DNA of 64,000 bases from Streptomyces diacarni (GTDB lineage: Bacteria > Actinomycetota > Actinomycetes > Streptomycetales > Streptomycetaceae), in contig NZ_QOIN01000054.1 of the NCBI RefSeq assembly GCF_003323715.1, positions 20,120 through 84,119 of the forward strand. Reading direction: 5' to 3'. The translations under genes were made by a program, and so were the position numbers. The notes beneath the pieces are model-generated. The model searched no databases, was not told where the DNA came from, and saw nothing but the letters and a program-made list of their open reading frames with translations. Of the stretch, positions 36,670-44,972 are shown in pieces. Position 1 is the first letter of the stretch, and each line of letters starts with the position of its first letter.

Positions 36670-38729
36670 GCGCTTCGGCGGTGGCTCCGCCGGAGTGCGA
36701 CCGGCTGCGCGTCGAGGAGGAGGTGGCGCTTCGGCTGCGCAGGGCGGACCTCGGCGTCGGGCCCTGGGCCGTGCACGTACGGCTGTTGGGCGTGTCCGAT
36801 GCCTTCGCCGCCCCCGACGATCCCCCCGGCCCCCTTCCCGGAACCACCCTCGTCCCAGTGCATCTGCACGGCAGGTATGCGCTCGTCGGCCCCGTCGGTC
36901 CGGTGCGGCCGGCTCCGGGACGCCCCTGTTTCCGCTGCGTGGCCACCCGCTGGCAGGCGCTGCGCCCCGCCGTGGAACGCGACGCCGTCGAGCGCGGTCC
37001 CCGGGCTCCCCTCCACGCGGCCGCCCCGAACCCGTATCTGACCTCCTTCGCCCTCGACATGCTCGCCCACCTGGCCGCGTCCGCGCTCTCCACGGGGCAC
37101 CGAGAGCCGTCCGGCACCGGTGCCGGCACCGACGACGACGCCGACGCCGACGCCGTCGCGGGTGTCGGTGCCGGTGTCGGTGCCGGTGCCGGTGCTGTGG
37201 GCCGGCTCGCGCTGGACACCCTCGGGGTGGAGCGGGCCCGGCTGCTGACCGACCCCGCCTGCCCCTGGTGCGGGGGGCGCGAGGCCGCTGCCCCGGATCC
37301 CGCGCGAAGCGCCGCCGTCCCCCTGAGACCCGGCCTCCTGCCGCCGCCCGGCTCCTCCCGGTTGCTCAGCCCCGCGCAGGCGGTACCGGGTTGGGCTGCC
37401 GACGCGCTCGCCAACCCGGTGTGCGGGGCCCTGGGGACCGGCGTCAGGCCGGATCGTGAAGCCACCAACACGGCTCCGGCGAGCGGCAGGTTCGCGGTAC
37501 GCGGCGGTGACCGCCTCCTCGACGTCCACTGGAGCGGACACGCCGACACCTACCGGGACAGCAGCGCCCTCGCTCTGTGCGAGGGGCTGGAGCGGCTGGC
37601 GGGGCTGCGCGAGGGCGGTAGCGCACCGGTCCGCGCCGCGCGGTCCCGGCTGCGGCACCCTTCGGTGGATCCGCGGGCGTGCGGCCTGCCGCCGGCGGCC
37701 TTCTTCGAGGGCGCGTCCGCGCAGTTCGTCCCGTACGACGAGGAACTCGTCCTGCCGTGGGTGTGGGGCTGGTCGCTGCGGGACGAGCGGCCGGTGCTGG
37801 TGCCCGAGCAGATGGTCCGCTACCGGCTGGCCGGTCCTGGTCCGTACTTCGCGGTCGAGACCTCCAGCGGGTGTGCGGGCGGCTCCTGCCTGGAGGAGGC
37901 CGTGCTGCACGGGCTGTTGGAGGTGGTGGAGCGGGACGCCTTCCTGGCGGCGTGGCTCGGGCGTGCCAGGCTGCCCGCGATCGCGGTGGAGAGCTGCCGC
38001 TCCCGCCCGCTCCGCTTCCTCGCCGAGCGGATGCGGCGCGGCGGCTACCTGCTCAGGATCCTCGACAACCGGATCGACCTGCCGGTGCCCGTCGTGACCG
38101 CGGTCGCGGTCCGCGAGGACGGCGGGCCGGGCGCGCTGTGCCTGTCCAGCGCCGCCGCGCTCGAACCCGAGCGGGCGGCCGAGTCGGCGGCACGCGAGGT
38201 CGCCAGCCACCTGTCGGGCTTCGCCGAGCGCACCGTCGCCGACCAGGACCGGCTGCGCACCATGGCGCGGGACTTCGGCCTGGTGCGCGAACTCACCGAC
38301 CACGCCGCGCTCTACGGCCTCCCCGAGATGACGCGGCACGCCGCGTTCCTCCTCGACTCCACCGACCGGCCACAGCACTGGACCGAGGTCTTCCAGGACG
38401 GCAGGCGCGTCGCCGGGCGCCCGGACGGCGACGGCAGCGGTGCGCCGCCCGCCATCGATCTGTCCGCCGCCGTGCGCCACTGCCGAGATCTGCTCGCGGC
38501 CCGGGGCTTCGACACGATCGTCGTCGACCAAACGGGCCCCGAACAGCGGGCGACCGGCACGCGCGTCGTACGGGTGCTGGTGCCCGGGCTGCTGCCGATC
38601 GACTTCGGCGCACGGCGGCATCGGGCGCCCGGCATGGTGCGAGCCCGCACCGCGCTGCGGAGCGCCGGGCTGCGCGACCACGACCTGACCGCGGCGGAGC
38701 TCAACCCGGCTCCGCACCCGTTCATGTGA
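36666..38729 (+). CDS. Fused C-YcaO azoline-forming cyclodehydratase
   Basis: The 687-residue protein has an E1-like N-terminal segment (about 1-225) with its own tetracysteine pair C88-F-R-C91 and C199-P-W-C202. A YcaO domain follows. YcaO ATP/Mg segments are the ALCEGLERLAG helix near residues 302-313 and SSGCAGGSCLEEAVLHGLLEV then VERDAF near 400-425. The chain ends in NPAPHPFM, a variant of the Pro-rich C-terminus seen in azoline cyclodehydratases. It should use ATP to turn Cys (or Ser/Thr) of the precursor into azolines. The linker at 149-179 (Gly/Ala/Val/Asp) derives from a hexanucleotide repeat. Confidence 0.83.
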   Translation: MSASAVAPPECDRLRVEEEVALRLRRADLGVGPWAVHVRLLGVSDAFAAPDDPPGPLPGTTLVPVHLHGRYALVGPVGPVRPAPGRPCFRCVATRWQALRPAVERDAVERGPRAPLHAAAPNPYLTSFALDMLAHLAASALSTGHREPSGTGAGTDDDADADAVAGVGAGVGAGAGAVGRLALDTLGVERARLLTDPACPWCGGREAAAPDPARSAAVPLRPGLLPPPGSSRLLSPAQAVPGWAADALANPVCGALGTGVRPDREATNTAPASGRFAVRGGDRLLDVHWSGHADTYRDSSALALCEGLERLAGLREGGSAPVRAARSRLRHPSVDPRACGLPPAAFFEGASAQFVPYDEELVLPWVWGWSLRDERPVLVPEQMVRYRLAGPGPYFAVETSSGCAGGSCLEEAVLHGLLEVVERDAFLAAWLGRARLPAIAVESCRSRPLRFLAERMRRGGYLLRILDNRIDLPVPVVTAVAVREDGGPGALCLSSAAALEPERAAESAAREVASHLSGFAERTVADQDRLRTMARDFGLVRELTDHAALYGLPEMTRHAAFLLDSTDRPQHWTEVFQDGRRVAGRPDGDGSGAPPAIDLSAAVRHCRDLLAARGFDTIVVDQTGPEQRATGTRVVRVLVPGLLPIDFGARRHRAPGMVRARTALRSAGLRDHDLTAAELNPAPHPFM

Positions 38730-38762
38730 GGGAGGAGAGGGGATGCAGAGGGGTGACGAGGG

Positions 38763-40559
38763 ATGAACGGGGGTGAAGGGGGAATGGTGCCCGGCGGCTC
38801 GAAGCCCGGTATGGCCATGGACGGTGCGGGGATCGTCACCCGCTATCTGGACGCGGTGCTGCGGCGGGCCTCGGTCCCGATGGAGGACGAGCCGTTCGAG
38901 CCGGACTGGCAGGACAGGCCCCGAAGCCACAAGGTCTACCGCGGAGCACCCGGTTTCCCCCTGCCCGAGCGGGCTCCGCGGCCTCCGCTGGAGCTGGGAG
39001 AGGTCCTCCTGAACCGGCGGCCCGGACGCCGTCAGGGCCGGGAGGCGGTCTTCACCGTGCCGCTCCTCGCGGGCATGCTCCGGCACTCCTACGGCTGGCT
39101 CTCCCGTCGTCTCCAGGTTGACCCCAACCCCGGTCGGCGCGGCCAGGCGGCCTACACACACGCCGAGTGGGCGCGTGGCAGCGCGGCCGGCGGCGGCCTG
39201 TACCCGTGCGAGCTGTACTGGGTGTGCGGCCGGGGCGGCGGCCCGCTGCCGGGCGTCTACCACTACGCGCAGCCCACCCACTCCCTCAGCCGTGTCGCCA
39301 CCGCCGACCTCTCTGCCCACGTACGCTCCGCGTTGGGCTCCGGCGCGGGCGCGGGCGCGGGGGAGCACTTTCTCCTGGTCACCAGCCGGTTGTGGCAGAA
39401 CGCCTTCAAGTACGGGGAGTTCAGCCACCACTGCGTCACCATGGACCTCGGCTGTCTGCTGCGCACCTGGCAGATCTGGGCTGCCGCCTGCGGCATCGAA
39501 CTGAAACCGCGCCTGTGCTTCGACGAACCGCGGCTGGACCGGCTGCTGGGCCTGGATCCGGCCACCGAGAGCGTCCTGGCCGTGGTGCCGCTGCCCTGGC
39601 GGTACGCTGCCGACGGCGTACCGGAGGAGACCGCCGACGACGGCACGGCCGCTTGCCCGGCACCCTTGGGGTCTCCACCCGTCGCACACCCGGGGTCTTC
39701 GCCCGTCACGGCAGAGGTGGCCGAACGGTCCCGTACCGTCAGGCGGTTTCCCGCGGCCGAAGCGGCCCATCTCGCGGCGGTGTACGACGCGCGGCCGTTC
39801 CCGGCGCCCGAGGCACTGGCCGAGGCGGCACGGGTGACTCTCGTCCGGGACGGACCCGCAGGAGGCGGTACGCCCGAAGCACCCGGCCTGCCGGCCGCCG
39901 CCACCGTCCCGTTGCCCCAGCCCACCCCTCTCACCAGCGGTGTCGCGGAGGCGCTCGCCGCCCGGCGCAGCAGCTTCGGCCGGTTCAGCGCGCACCGCCC
40001 GCTCGCCGCCGAGGACCTGGCGGCGCTGCTGAGCGCGGCAGCGGCCGGAGCGCAGGTGGAGACCGGCCAGGTTCCGCTGACCCGGCTGGCGGTCTTCGTG
40101 CAGCACGTGGCGGACGTACCGGCCGGCCCCTACCTGTACGAGCCTGCGGCCCACGCCCTCGTCCCGCTGCCCGGACCTGCGCCTCACCCGTTCCTGCAGC
40201 GGGTCTACACCCTCACCAACTACAACCTCGAACAGGCCGCCGTCGCCCTGTTCGTACTGGCCCGCCCGCACGCTGTCGTCGCCGCCGCGGGACCGCGCGG
40301 CTACCGACTGTTCAACGCCGAGGCGGGCGCCGTCGCGCAGGCCGTCTACCTCGCCGCCGCCGCCCTCGACACCGGCTGCGGTGCCGCGCTCGGTTTCGAC
40401 TACGAGGCCGTGCACGCGGCTCTCGCACCCGCCGTCGGCGCCGGCACCTGGCCGCTGCTGCTCCTCATGGCAGGGCACGAGCGCCCCGGCAGGGCCCGTT
40501 TCGACGCGTCCGTCGTCCCTCGCGCCCCCCACCCCCGTACGGACGGGACCGACCTGTGA
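38763..40559 (+). CDS. SagB-type FMN azoline dehydrogenase with two nitroreductase-like halves
   Basis: The 598-residue protein has two halves that both resemble SagB/nitroreductase folds. The first (about 85-285) has ARGSAAGGGLYPCELYW and the YGEFSHHCVTMDLG segment. The second (about 390-590) has the RRSSFGRFS opening and YTLTNYNLEQAAVALF. Such enzymes oxidise azolines to azoles with FMN; one half may be structural. A Gly/Glu-rich lead of 20 residues precedes the fold. The ATG has GAGGGG upstream at slightly long spacing. The stop overlaps the LanB-like gene by 4 nt. Confidence 0.78.
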   Translation: MNGGEGGMVPGGSKPGMAMDGAGIVTRYLDAVLRRASVPMEDEPFEPDWQDRPRSHKVYRGAPGFPLPERAPRPPLELGEVLLNRRPGRRQGREAVFTVPLLAGMLRHSYGWLSRRLQVDPNPGRRGQAAYTHAEWARGSAAGGGLYPCELYWVCGRGGGPLPGVYHYAQPTHSLSRVATADLSAHVRSALGSGAGAGAGEHFLLVTSRLWQNAFKYGEFSHHCVTMDLGCLLRTWQIWAAACGIELKPRLCFDEPRLDRLLGLDPATESVLAVVPLPWRYAADGVPEETADDGTAACPAPLGSPPVAHPGSSPVTAEVAERSRTVRRFPAAEAAHLAAVYDARPFPAPEALAEAARVTLVRDGPAGGGTPEAPGLPAAATVPLPQPTPLTSGVAEALAARRSSFGRFSAHRPLAAEDLAALLSAAAAGAQVETGQVPLTRLAVFVQHVADVPAGPYLYEPAAHALVPLPGPAPHPFLQRVYTLTNYNLEQAAVALFVLARPHAVVAAAGPRGYRLFNAEAGAVAQAVYLAAAALDTGCGAALGFDYEAVHAALAPAVGAGTWPLLLLMAGHERPGRARFDASVVPRAPHPRTDGTDL

Positions 40560-43477
40560 CGACCGACGCTGTGACGACCGACCTCCCCTCCCCCGCTCCC
40601 CTCGTGCTCGCCCCCGACTTCGTCCTCCGCGTCGCCGGGCTGCCCCTCTCGGCCCTCGACCCCCTGCGCGCCCGGAACACCACGGCATGGGTGCGGCGCG
40701 CGCTCGCGCTGGAGGACGAGGCGGCGGCGCTGGCGCCCGAGGCGGAGGACGCCCTCGCCGAGGCTGTCGCCCAGGCCGGTCAGGTAGCCGCCAGGCGCGG
40801 CCTGCTCGCGCTGCGCCGCGACATCCACAACGCCCGCACCCCCGCGCCCCGAACGGAACGGATCGCCGGTCCCGTGCCGCCGTCCGTCACCCGGTGGCTG
40901 TCCGTGCGCCGCCGCCACGACGACGCGCTCGCCGCGGCCGAACGGACCCTGGCCACCGAACTCGCCGCGGCCCGCTCCTGGCTGCGCACCCTCGCCCGTG
41001 GGCCCGTCCTCCGCGCCGGTCTCCAAGCGGCCTCCCCCTCCCTCGACGCCGCTCTGCCCGGGTATCTGGCGGCCGAGGCCGCTGCGGCTCCCCCGGACAA
41101 GCGCCGCAGGAAGGCGGAGCGCGCGCTGGTCTCCTACGTCTACCGGGCGGCGCTCAAGACCAGCCCCTTCAGCACCTTCACCTCGCTCGCCCACGGCCGC
41201 TTCGACGAGTCGGAGGAGGCCCTGCGGCTCAGCCTGCCGGCGGGGAGGGAAGGCGTGCGACCGCTGCTGCGGGCCCGGCCCAACCTCACCGCCGTCCATG
41301 AGATCACCGTCGCGGCACTCGGCGACCCGGCCACGCGCGCCGCGCTGCCCTTCCGCGCCGTGGGCGGGCGGCGCAGGGCCGACGGGCGGCTCCACTACAC
41401 GCGCCGCCGCTACCGCGAGGCCGGCCCGGGCGTCGCCCTGGCCGCCCCGGGGATACTGCGCGAGGAGCCGTTCCGACTTCCGGTGGGCCCCGTGCTGGAG
41501 GAGGCGCTGGGACTCCTCGACGCCGCTCCCGGAGACGGGCTCACCCTCCCGGAGCTCGCCAGGGCCCTGCACCGGGCCGACCCCGACCGCAGGCCCCGCG
41601 ACCAGCTCTGCCGCTACCTGGACAAGCTGGTCGAGTGCGGCCTGCTGATCACCCCGGCGCTCGCCCTCGACGTCCACCACCCCGACCCGGTGGCGGCCCT
41701 GGCCTCCCGACTGCGCGACGTGCAAGGACGGACCCACAGCTGCCTGGAAGGACCGGCCCCCGGCCGGGAAGGGCCGATTCGCGACGTGGAGGGACCGACC
41801 CGCTGCCTGAAAGGACCGGCCCCCGGTTCGGAAAGGCCGACCGGAGCATTGGCCCTGCTCGCCGACGACCTCGACCGTCTCGTGGCCCTCACCCACGCAC
41901 ACCCCCTGGCGCCGTCCGAGGAACGGTCCCGGCGCACGGCCGCGCTCCGCGCCGCGACCGCCGACGCGCAGCGCAGGCTGGGTCGTGCGGAGCCCGTCGT
42001 GCCCCGCACGGCCGTCTACGAGGACGCCGTGCTCGCCGGGTCGGGGACCGCCGGACGTGCCGCGTGGGAGGACGGGCCGCTGCCCGGGCTGCGGCAGTTC
42101 GCCCGGCTCCTTCCGGCGTTCGATCTGCTGCTCGGCGACCGGCTGACGGCCCGCGCACACTTCCGGTCCCGCCACGGCCCCGGCGGAACCTGCCACGATG
42201 TGCCGGGCTTCGCACACGACCTGTACCTGACGTGCGGCCACCTGCTCTCGGACCTCCGCACACCGCTGGGCACGCTCGCGGCGGACGGCACCTACCAGCC
42301 GCGCGCCAATCCGCTCGCGGACCCGGGCATCGCGGCGCTGAGCGCGGCCCACGCGGAGTTCGCCCGCACCGTGCGTACCGCCCTCGATGCGCGGTCCCCC
42401 GACGCGCCCGAAGTCGTCCTGCCCGACGACGCGCTGGAGCGGGCGGCGGCGCTGCTGCCGCCCGAGAGCGGCACCCTGCCGCGAAGCTACGCGTGCTACC
42501 TCCAGTGGGTCAGGCCCACCACGCCCGACCGAGCACCGCGCGCGGTGCTCAACTGGGCCCATACCGGCCTCGGACAGCCGCTCGCCCGCTTCGCCCGCTC
42601 CTTCGCACCCCGGCCGCAGGCGGAGCACGCGGTGTCCGAGGCACTGCGCGCACGGCACGAGGGGCTGTTGCCGCCCGGCGCCGTCTTCGCGGACCTGAGC
42701 GGTGGCTACGACACCTCGAACGTCACACTGCGCCCCGCCCTGGCTCCCTACCGCCTGGTCGGTCCGGCCGACACCGGGCACGGGCCCGCGTCGGCACACC
42801 TCATGGTCGAGGATCTGGTCCTGGTCGACGACGAGGAGAGCGGAGAGCTGCACCTGCGCTCGCCGCGCCTGGGCAAGCGGGTCGTCCCCCTGTGGCTGGG
42901 CGGTCTGGTACCCATGGCACTTCCGTGCGTCCAGCGCACGCTGCTGACGCTTTCGCCCGCGTCCATGCCGATGGCGGCCGACGTGTGGCAGTGTCTGGAC
43001 CGCGCCACGGTGCCGGCCCACCGCCCGCGCGTGCGCTGCGGGTCCCTGGTGCTGACGCGCCGCTCCTGGCATTTCGAGCGGGCCAGACTGCCGCACGCAC
43101 AGCCTCCGGTGGACAGCGCGCACGGCCTCCTGGCCCGGCGGCGCTGGTGGAAGGCGGCCGGGCTGCCGACACGGGTGATGGCCCGTACGGACACCGACAC
43201 CAAACCGCAACCGGTGGACGCCGACAGCCCGCTCTCCCTCGCCCTGCTCGACCACCGGCTGCGCGGCTGCTCCCAGGCGGTCTTCACCGAGCTGCTCCCC
43301 GACGTGGACGAGGCGGCCCTGCGCGTGGACGGTGGCAGCCACGTCTCGGAAGTGTGCGCCGAACTGGACGCCGCGGCCACCCGGCCGCACACCACCAGCC
43401 CCACCCCGGCGCCCGCACCCGCACCCGCACCCGCACCCGCACCCGCACCCGCACCCGGGAAGGATCTGTTCCGATGA
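40556..43477 (+). CDS. LanB-like dehydratase, tRNA-Glu-dependent glutamylation domain
   Basis: The 973-residue protein matches the lantibiotic dehydratase N-terminal (glutamylation) domain of split thiopeptide dehydratases. Visible features are YVYRAALKTSPFSTFTSLA around residue 195, HDVPGFAHDLYLTCGHLLSDL, and the Arg/Lys-rich segments that bind tRNA. It should transfer Glu from Glu-tRNA to Ser/Thr side chains of the precursor. The C-terminus is a (Pro-Ala)8 stretch encoded by CCCGCA repeats. An insertion near residues 390-430 has three GPA/GPT-rich repeats. The GTG start overlaps the previous stop, and the stop overlaps the next ATG by 4 nt. Confidence 0.8.
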   Translation: MTTDAVTTDLPSPAPLVLAPDFVLRVAGLPLSALDPLRARNTTAWVRRALALEDEAAALAPEAEDALAEAVAQAGQVAARRGLLALRRDIHNARTPAPRTERIAGPVPPSVTRWLSVRRRHDDALAAAERTLATELAAARSWLRTLARGPVLRAGLQAASPSLDAALPGYLAAEAAAAPPDKRRRKAERALVSYVYRAALKTSPFSTFTSLAHGRFDESEEALRLSLPAGREGVRPLLRARPNLTAVHEITVAALGDPATRAALPFRAVGGRRRADGRLHYTRRRYREAGPGVALAAPGILREEPFRLPVGPVLEEALGLLDAAPGDGLTLPELARALHRADPDRRPRDQLCRYLDKLVECGLLITPALALDVHHPDPVAALASRLRDVQGRTHSCLEGPAPGREGPIRDVEGPTRCLKGPAPGSERPTGALALLADDLDRLVALTHAHPLAPSEERSRRTAALRAATADAQRRLGRAEPVVPRTAVYEDAVLAGSGTAGRAAWEDGPLPGLRQFARLLPAFDLLLGDRLTARAHFRSRHGPGGTCHDVPGFAHDLYLTCGHLLSDLRTPLGTLAADGTYQPRANPLADPGIAALSAAHAEFARTVRTALDARSPDAPEVVLPDDALERAAALLPPESGTLPRSYACYLQWVRPTTPDRAPRAVLNWAHTGLGQPLARFARSFAPRPQAEHAVSEALRARHEGLLPPGAVFADLSGGYDTSNVTLRPALAPYRLVGPADTGHGPASAHLMVEDLVLVDDEESGELHLRSPRLGKRVVPLWLGGLVPMALPCVQRTLLTLSPASMPMAADVWQCLDRATVPAHRPRVRCGSLVLTRRSWHFERARLPHAQPPVDSAHGLLARRRWWKAAGLPTRVMARTDTDTKPQPVDADSPLSLALLDHRLRGCSQAVFTELLPDVDEAALRVDGGSHVSEVCAELDAAATRPHTTSPTPAPAPAPAPAPAPAPAPGKDLFR

Positions 43478-44628
43478 CCGAGAGCGTGCCGGAGCGGCTC
43501 CCCCAGCGCGCCACCGCTCACACCGGCGAGAGCGGCGGCCGGGGCGGCCCTACCGGCCATGAGGCGCCCACCCGGCAGAACCGACGCGTCACGCCTCTCA
43601 ATATCGACGACCGGTCACCCACCGAGCTGCGGCCCGGACAATGGCTGTCCGTACACGTCTACTACTCCGCCGACCGCGACCCGCTGCTGTCCGACTGCGT
43701 CCGGCCCCTCTTCGCCCGGCTGCGGCGCGAACGCCTCGCCCGGAGCTGCTACTTCCTGCGGCACTGGCTGGAGGGCGCACACCTACGGCTGCGGATACAG
43801 CCCGCCGGCCTGGCCACCGTGCCCGACCTCACCCGCGTCATCGAGGAAGACGTCGGCGCGTACCTGCACCGCCATCCCGCGGTCCACGATCCCCGCACCG
43901 AACTGAGCGACACGCTCTACCGTGAGCGCTTCCACCTCGAATTCTCCGAGGATCAGTGGAACGCCCGCTACGGTCCGGACGCCACGCGCATGCCGCGCCG
44001 CCCCGACAACACACTCGCCTACGTCGACTACGAACCCGAACTGGCACGCTACCGCGGCCCTGAGGGCGTCGCGTTGGCCGAGTGGCACGCGCAGCACTCC
44101 AGCGACCTCGTCCTCGGCCTGCTGGCCTCCGCCGGCACCCGCAGCGGCAGCGCACGGCTGGGCACCGCCGCGCAGCTCATGGCGGCCCTCGCGCTGTCGG
44201 TGCTCCGGGACACCGACCGTGCGGTCACCTTCTTCGACGACCGCATGGCTGCCTGGCGGACGCTGTTCCACGAGCGCTACAGCAGCTACGACGCCGCCTA
44301 CCAGCGCATGGCGGGTCCGCTGGGCGACAAAATGACGGCACTGTGCGCGGGCATACTCGACGGACAACCTGAGCGCCTGCCCGGACACGTCCGCCGCTGG
44401 GCCGCACACGGTGACGCTCTGCGGACACGCATCGACGGGGCCGCCCGGCGCGGTGAGCTGGTCTCCGACACGGGCTGCGGGACGACCCGGCCGGTGGGCC
44501 CCGACGCGGCGCGGAACGTGTTGCTGGCTCTCTTCACGCACATGCTGTGCAACCGGCTCGGGGTGACCGCGAGCAGCGAGGACTACCTGGCCTCCATGCT
44601 GCGCCGCGCCCTGGCCGAACGTGGGTGA
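43474..44628 (+). CDS. SpaB_C-like thiopeptide-type protein: glutamate elimination domain or [4+2] cyclase
   Basis: The 384-residue protein belongs to the 'thiopeptide-type bacteriocin biosynthesis' (LanB C-terminal) family. Signature segments are SCYFLRHWLEGAHLRLRI, FHLEF, YVDYEPELARYRGPEGV and the closing FTHMLCNRLGV with E following. Paired with the separate glutamylation protein upstream, it most simply eliminates glutamate to give Dha/Dhb. Thiopeptide clusters carry a second such protein that forms the pyridine ring; only one copy exists here. The first 45 residues are a polar extension with no family counterpart. Confidence 0.75.
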   Translation: MTESVPERLPQRATAHTGESGGRGGPTGHEAPTRQNRRVTPLNIDDRSPTELRPGQWLSVHVYYSADRDPLLSDCVRPLFARLRRERLARSCYFLRHWLEGAHLRLRIQPAGLATVPDLTRVIEEDVGAYLHRHPAVHDPRTELSDTLYRERFHLEFSEDQWNARYGPDATRMPRRPDNTLAYVDYEPELARYRGPEGVALAEWHAQHSSDLVLGLLASAGTRSGSARLGTAAQLMAALALSVLRDTDRAVTFFDDRMAAWRTLFHERYSSYDAAYQRMAGPLGDKMTALCAGILDGQPERLPGHVRRWAAHGDALRTRIDGAARRGELVSDTGCGTTRPVGPDAARNVLLALFTHMLCNRLGVTASSEDYLASMLRRALAERG

Positions 44629-44695
44629 CGGATACCTGAAGGCAGGTGGGTGACCGGCACCCGAAGGAAGTATTCAGGCGACCTGGCGACGGCTC

Positions 44696-44725
44696 TTGAC
44701 CATGACGAACGCACCTCTCCACAAT
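44696..44725 (+). promoter_or_regulatory. Promoter of the RiPP precursor gene
   Basis: TTGACC (-35), an 18-nt spacer and CACAAT (-10) lie in the 144-nt gap between the last enzyme gene and the precursor. The predicted start of transcription falls about 40 nt before the GTG. A private promoter would let the precursor be made in excess over the enzymes. Confidence 0.55.
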
Positions 44726-44772
44726 GGCGGACATCCGAGTAACTCGTGTGACGCAAGAGGGAGTTGAGGCAC

Positions 44773-44898
44773 GTGCTCGCTGACGAGCTGGAGACGCTGG
44801 AAGCCGAGGTCTTCGAGATCGAGGAGATCGAGGAGCCGCCGCAGGTGATCGCGAGCTGCACCACCACGGGCTCACACTGCCACGACACGATCCTCTGA
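44773..44898 (+). CDS. RiPP precursor peptide (41 aa), thiopeptide-like leader with unusual core
   Basis: This 41-codon gene starts at GTG, with GGGAG upstream. The leader is strongly acidic (LADELETLEAEVFEIEEI then EEPPQVIA), like thiazolylpeptide leaders with their FEI motif. The predicted core is SCTTTGSHCHDTIL, beginning at Ser28. It has Cys29 and Cys36 for thiazoles, Ser28, Ser34 and Thr30-32 and 39 for dehydration or oxazoles, and His35/His37/Asp38 near the end. The SCTT opening is shared with thiopeptides, but the Gly-Ser-His-Cys-His-Asp tail is not one I know. The enzymes directly upstream supply all expected modifications. The leader/core boundary is inferred. Confidence 0.82.
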   Translation: MLADELETLEAEVFEIEEIEEPPQVIASCTTTGSHCHDTIL

Positions 44899-44919
44899 CC
44901 ACTTCGCGGTCGTGACACG

Positions 44920-44971
44920 GTCGCCGCGGGGTCCACCCGCCCGCTCAGGGCGTGACCCCGCGGCGACTTTT
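44920..44971 (+). terminator. Strong intrinsic terminator after the precursor gene
   Basis: A perfect 14-bp inverted repeat (GTCGCCGCGGGGTC / GACCCCGCGGCGAC), 20-nt loop, is followed by TTTT. It lies 21 nt after the stop codon. With the upstream promoter it makes the precursor a separate transcription unit and marks the right end of the cluster. Confidence 0.85.
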
Positions 44972-44972
44972 C

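Noticed and set aside
36333..40688. A 1,451-codon open frame on the minus strand opposite the RiPP genes
   Set aside because: It is opposite five genes with clear families and is rich in Arg/Gly/Val/His; long antisense frames are expected at this G+C content.
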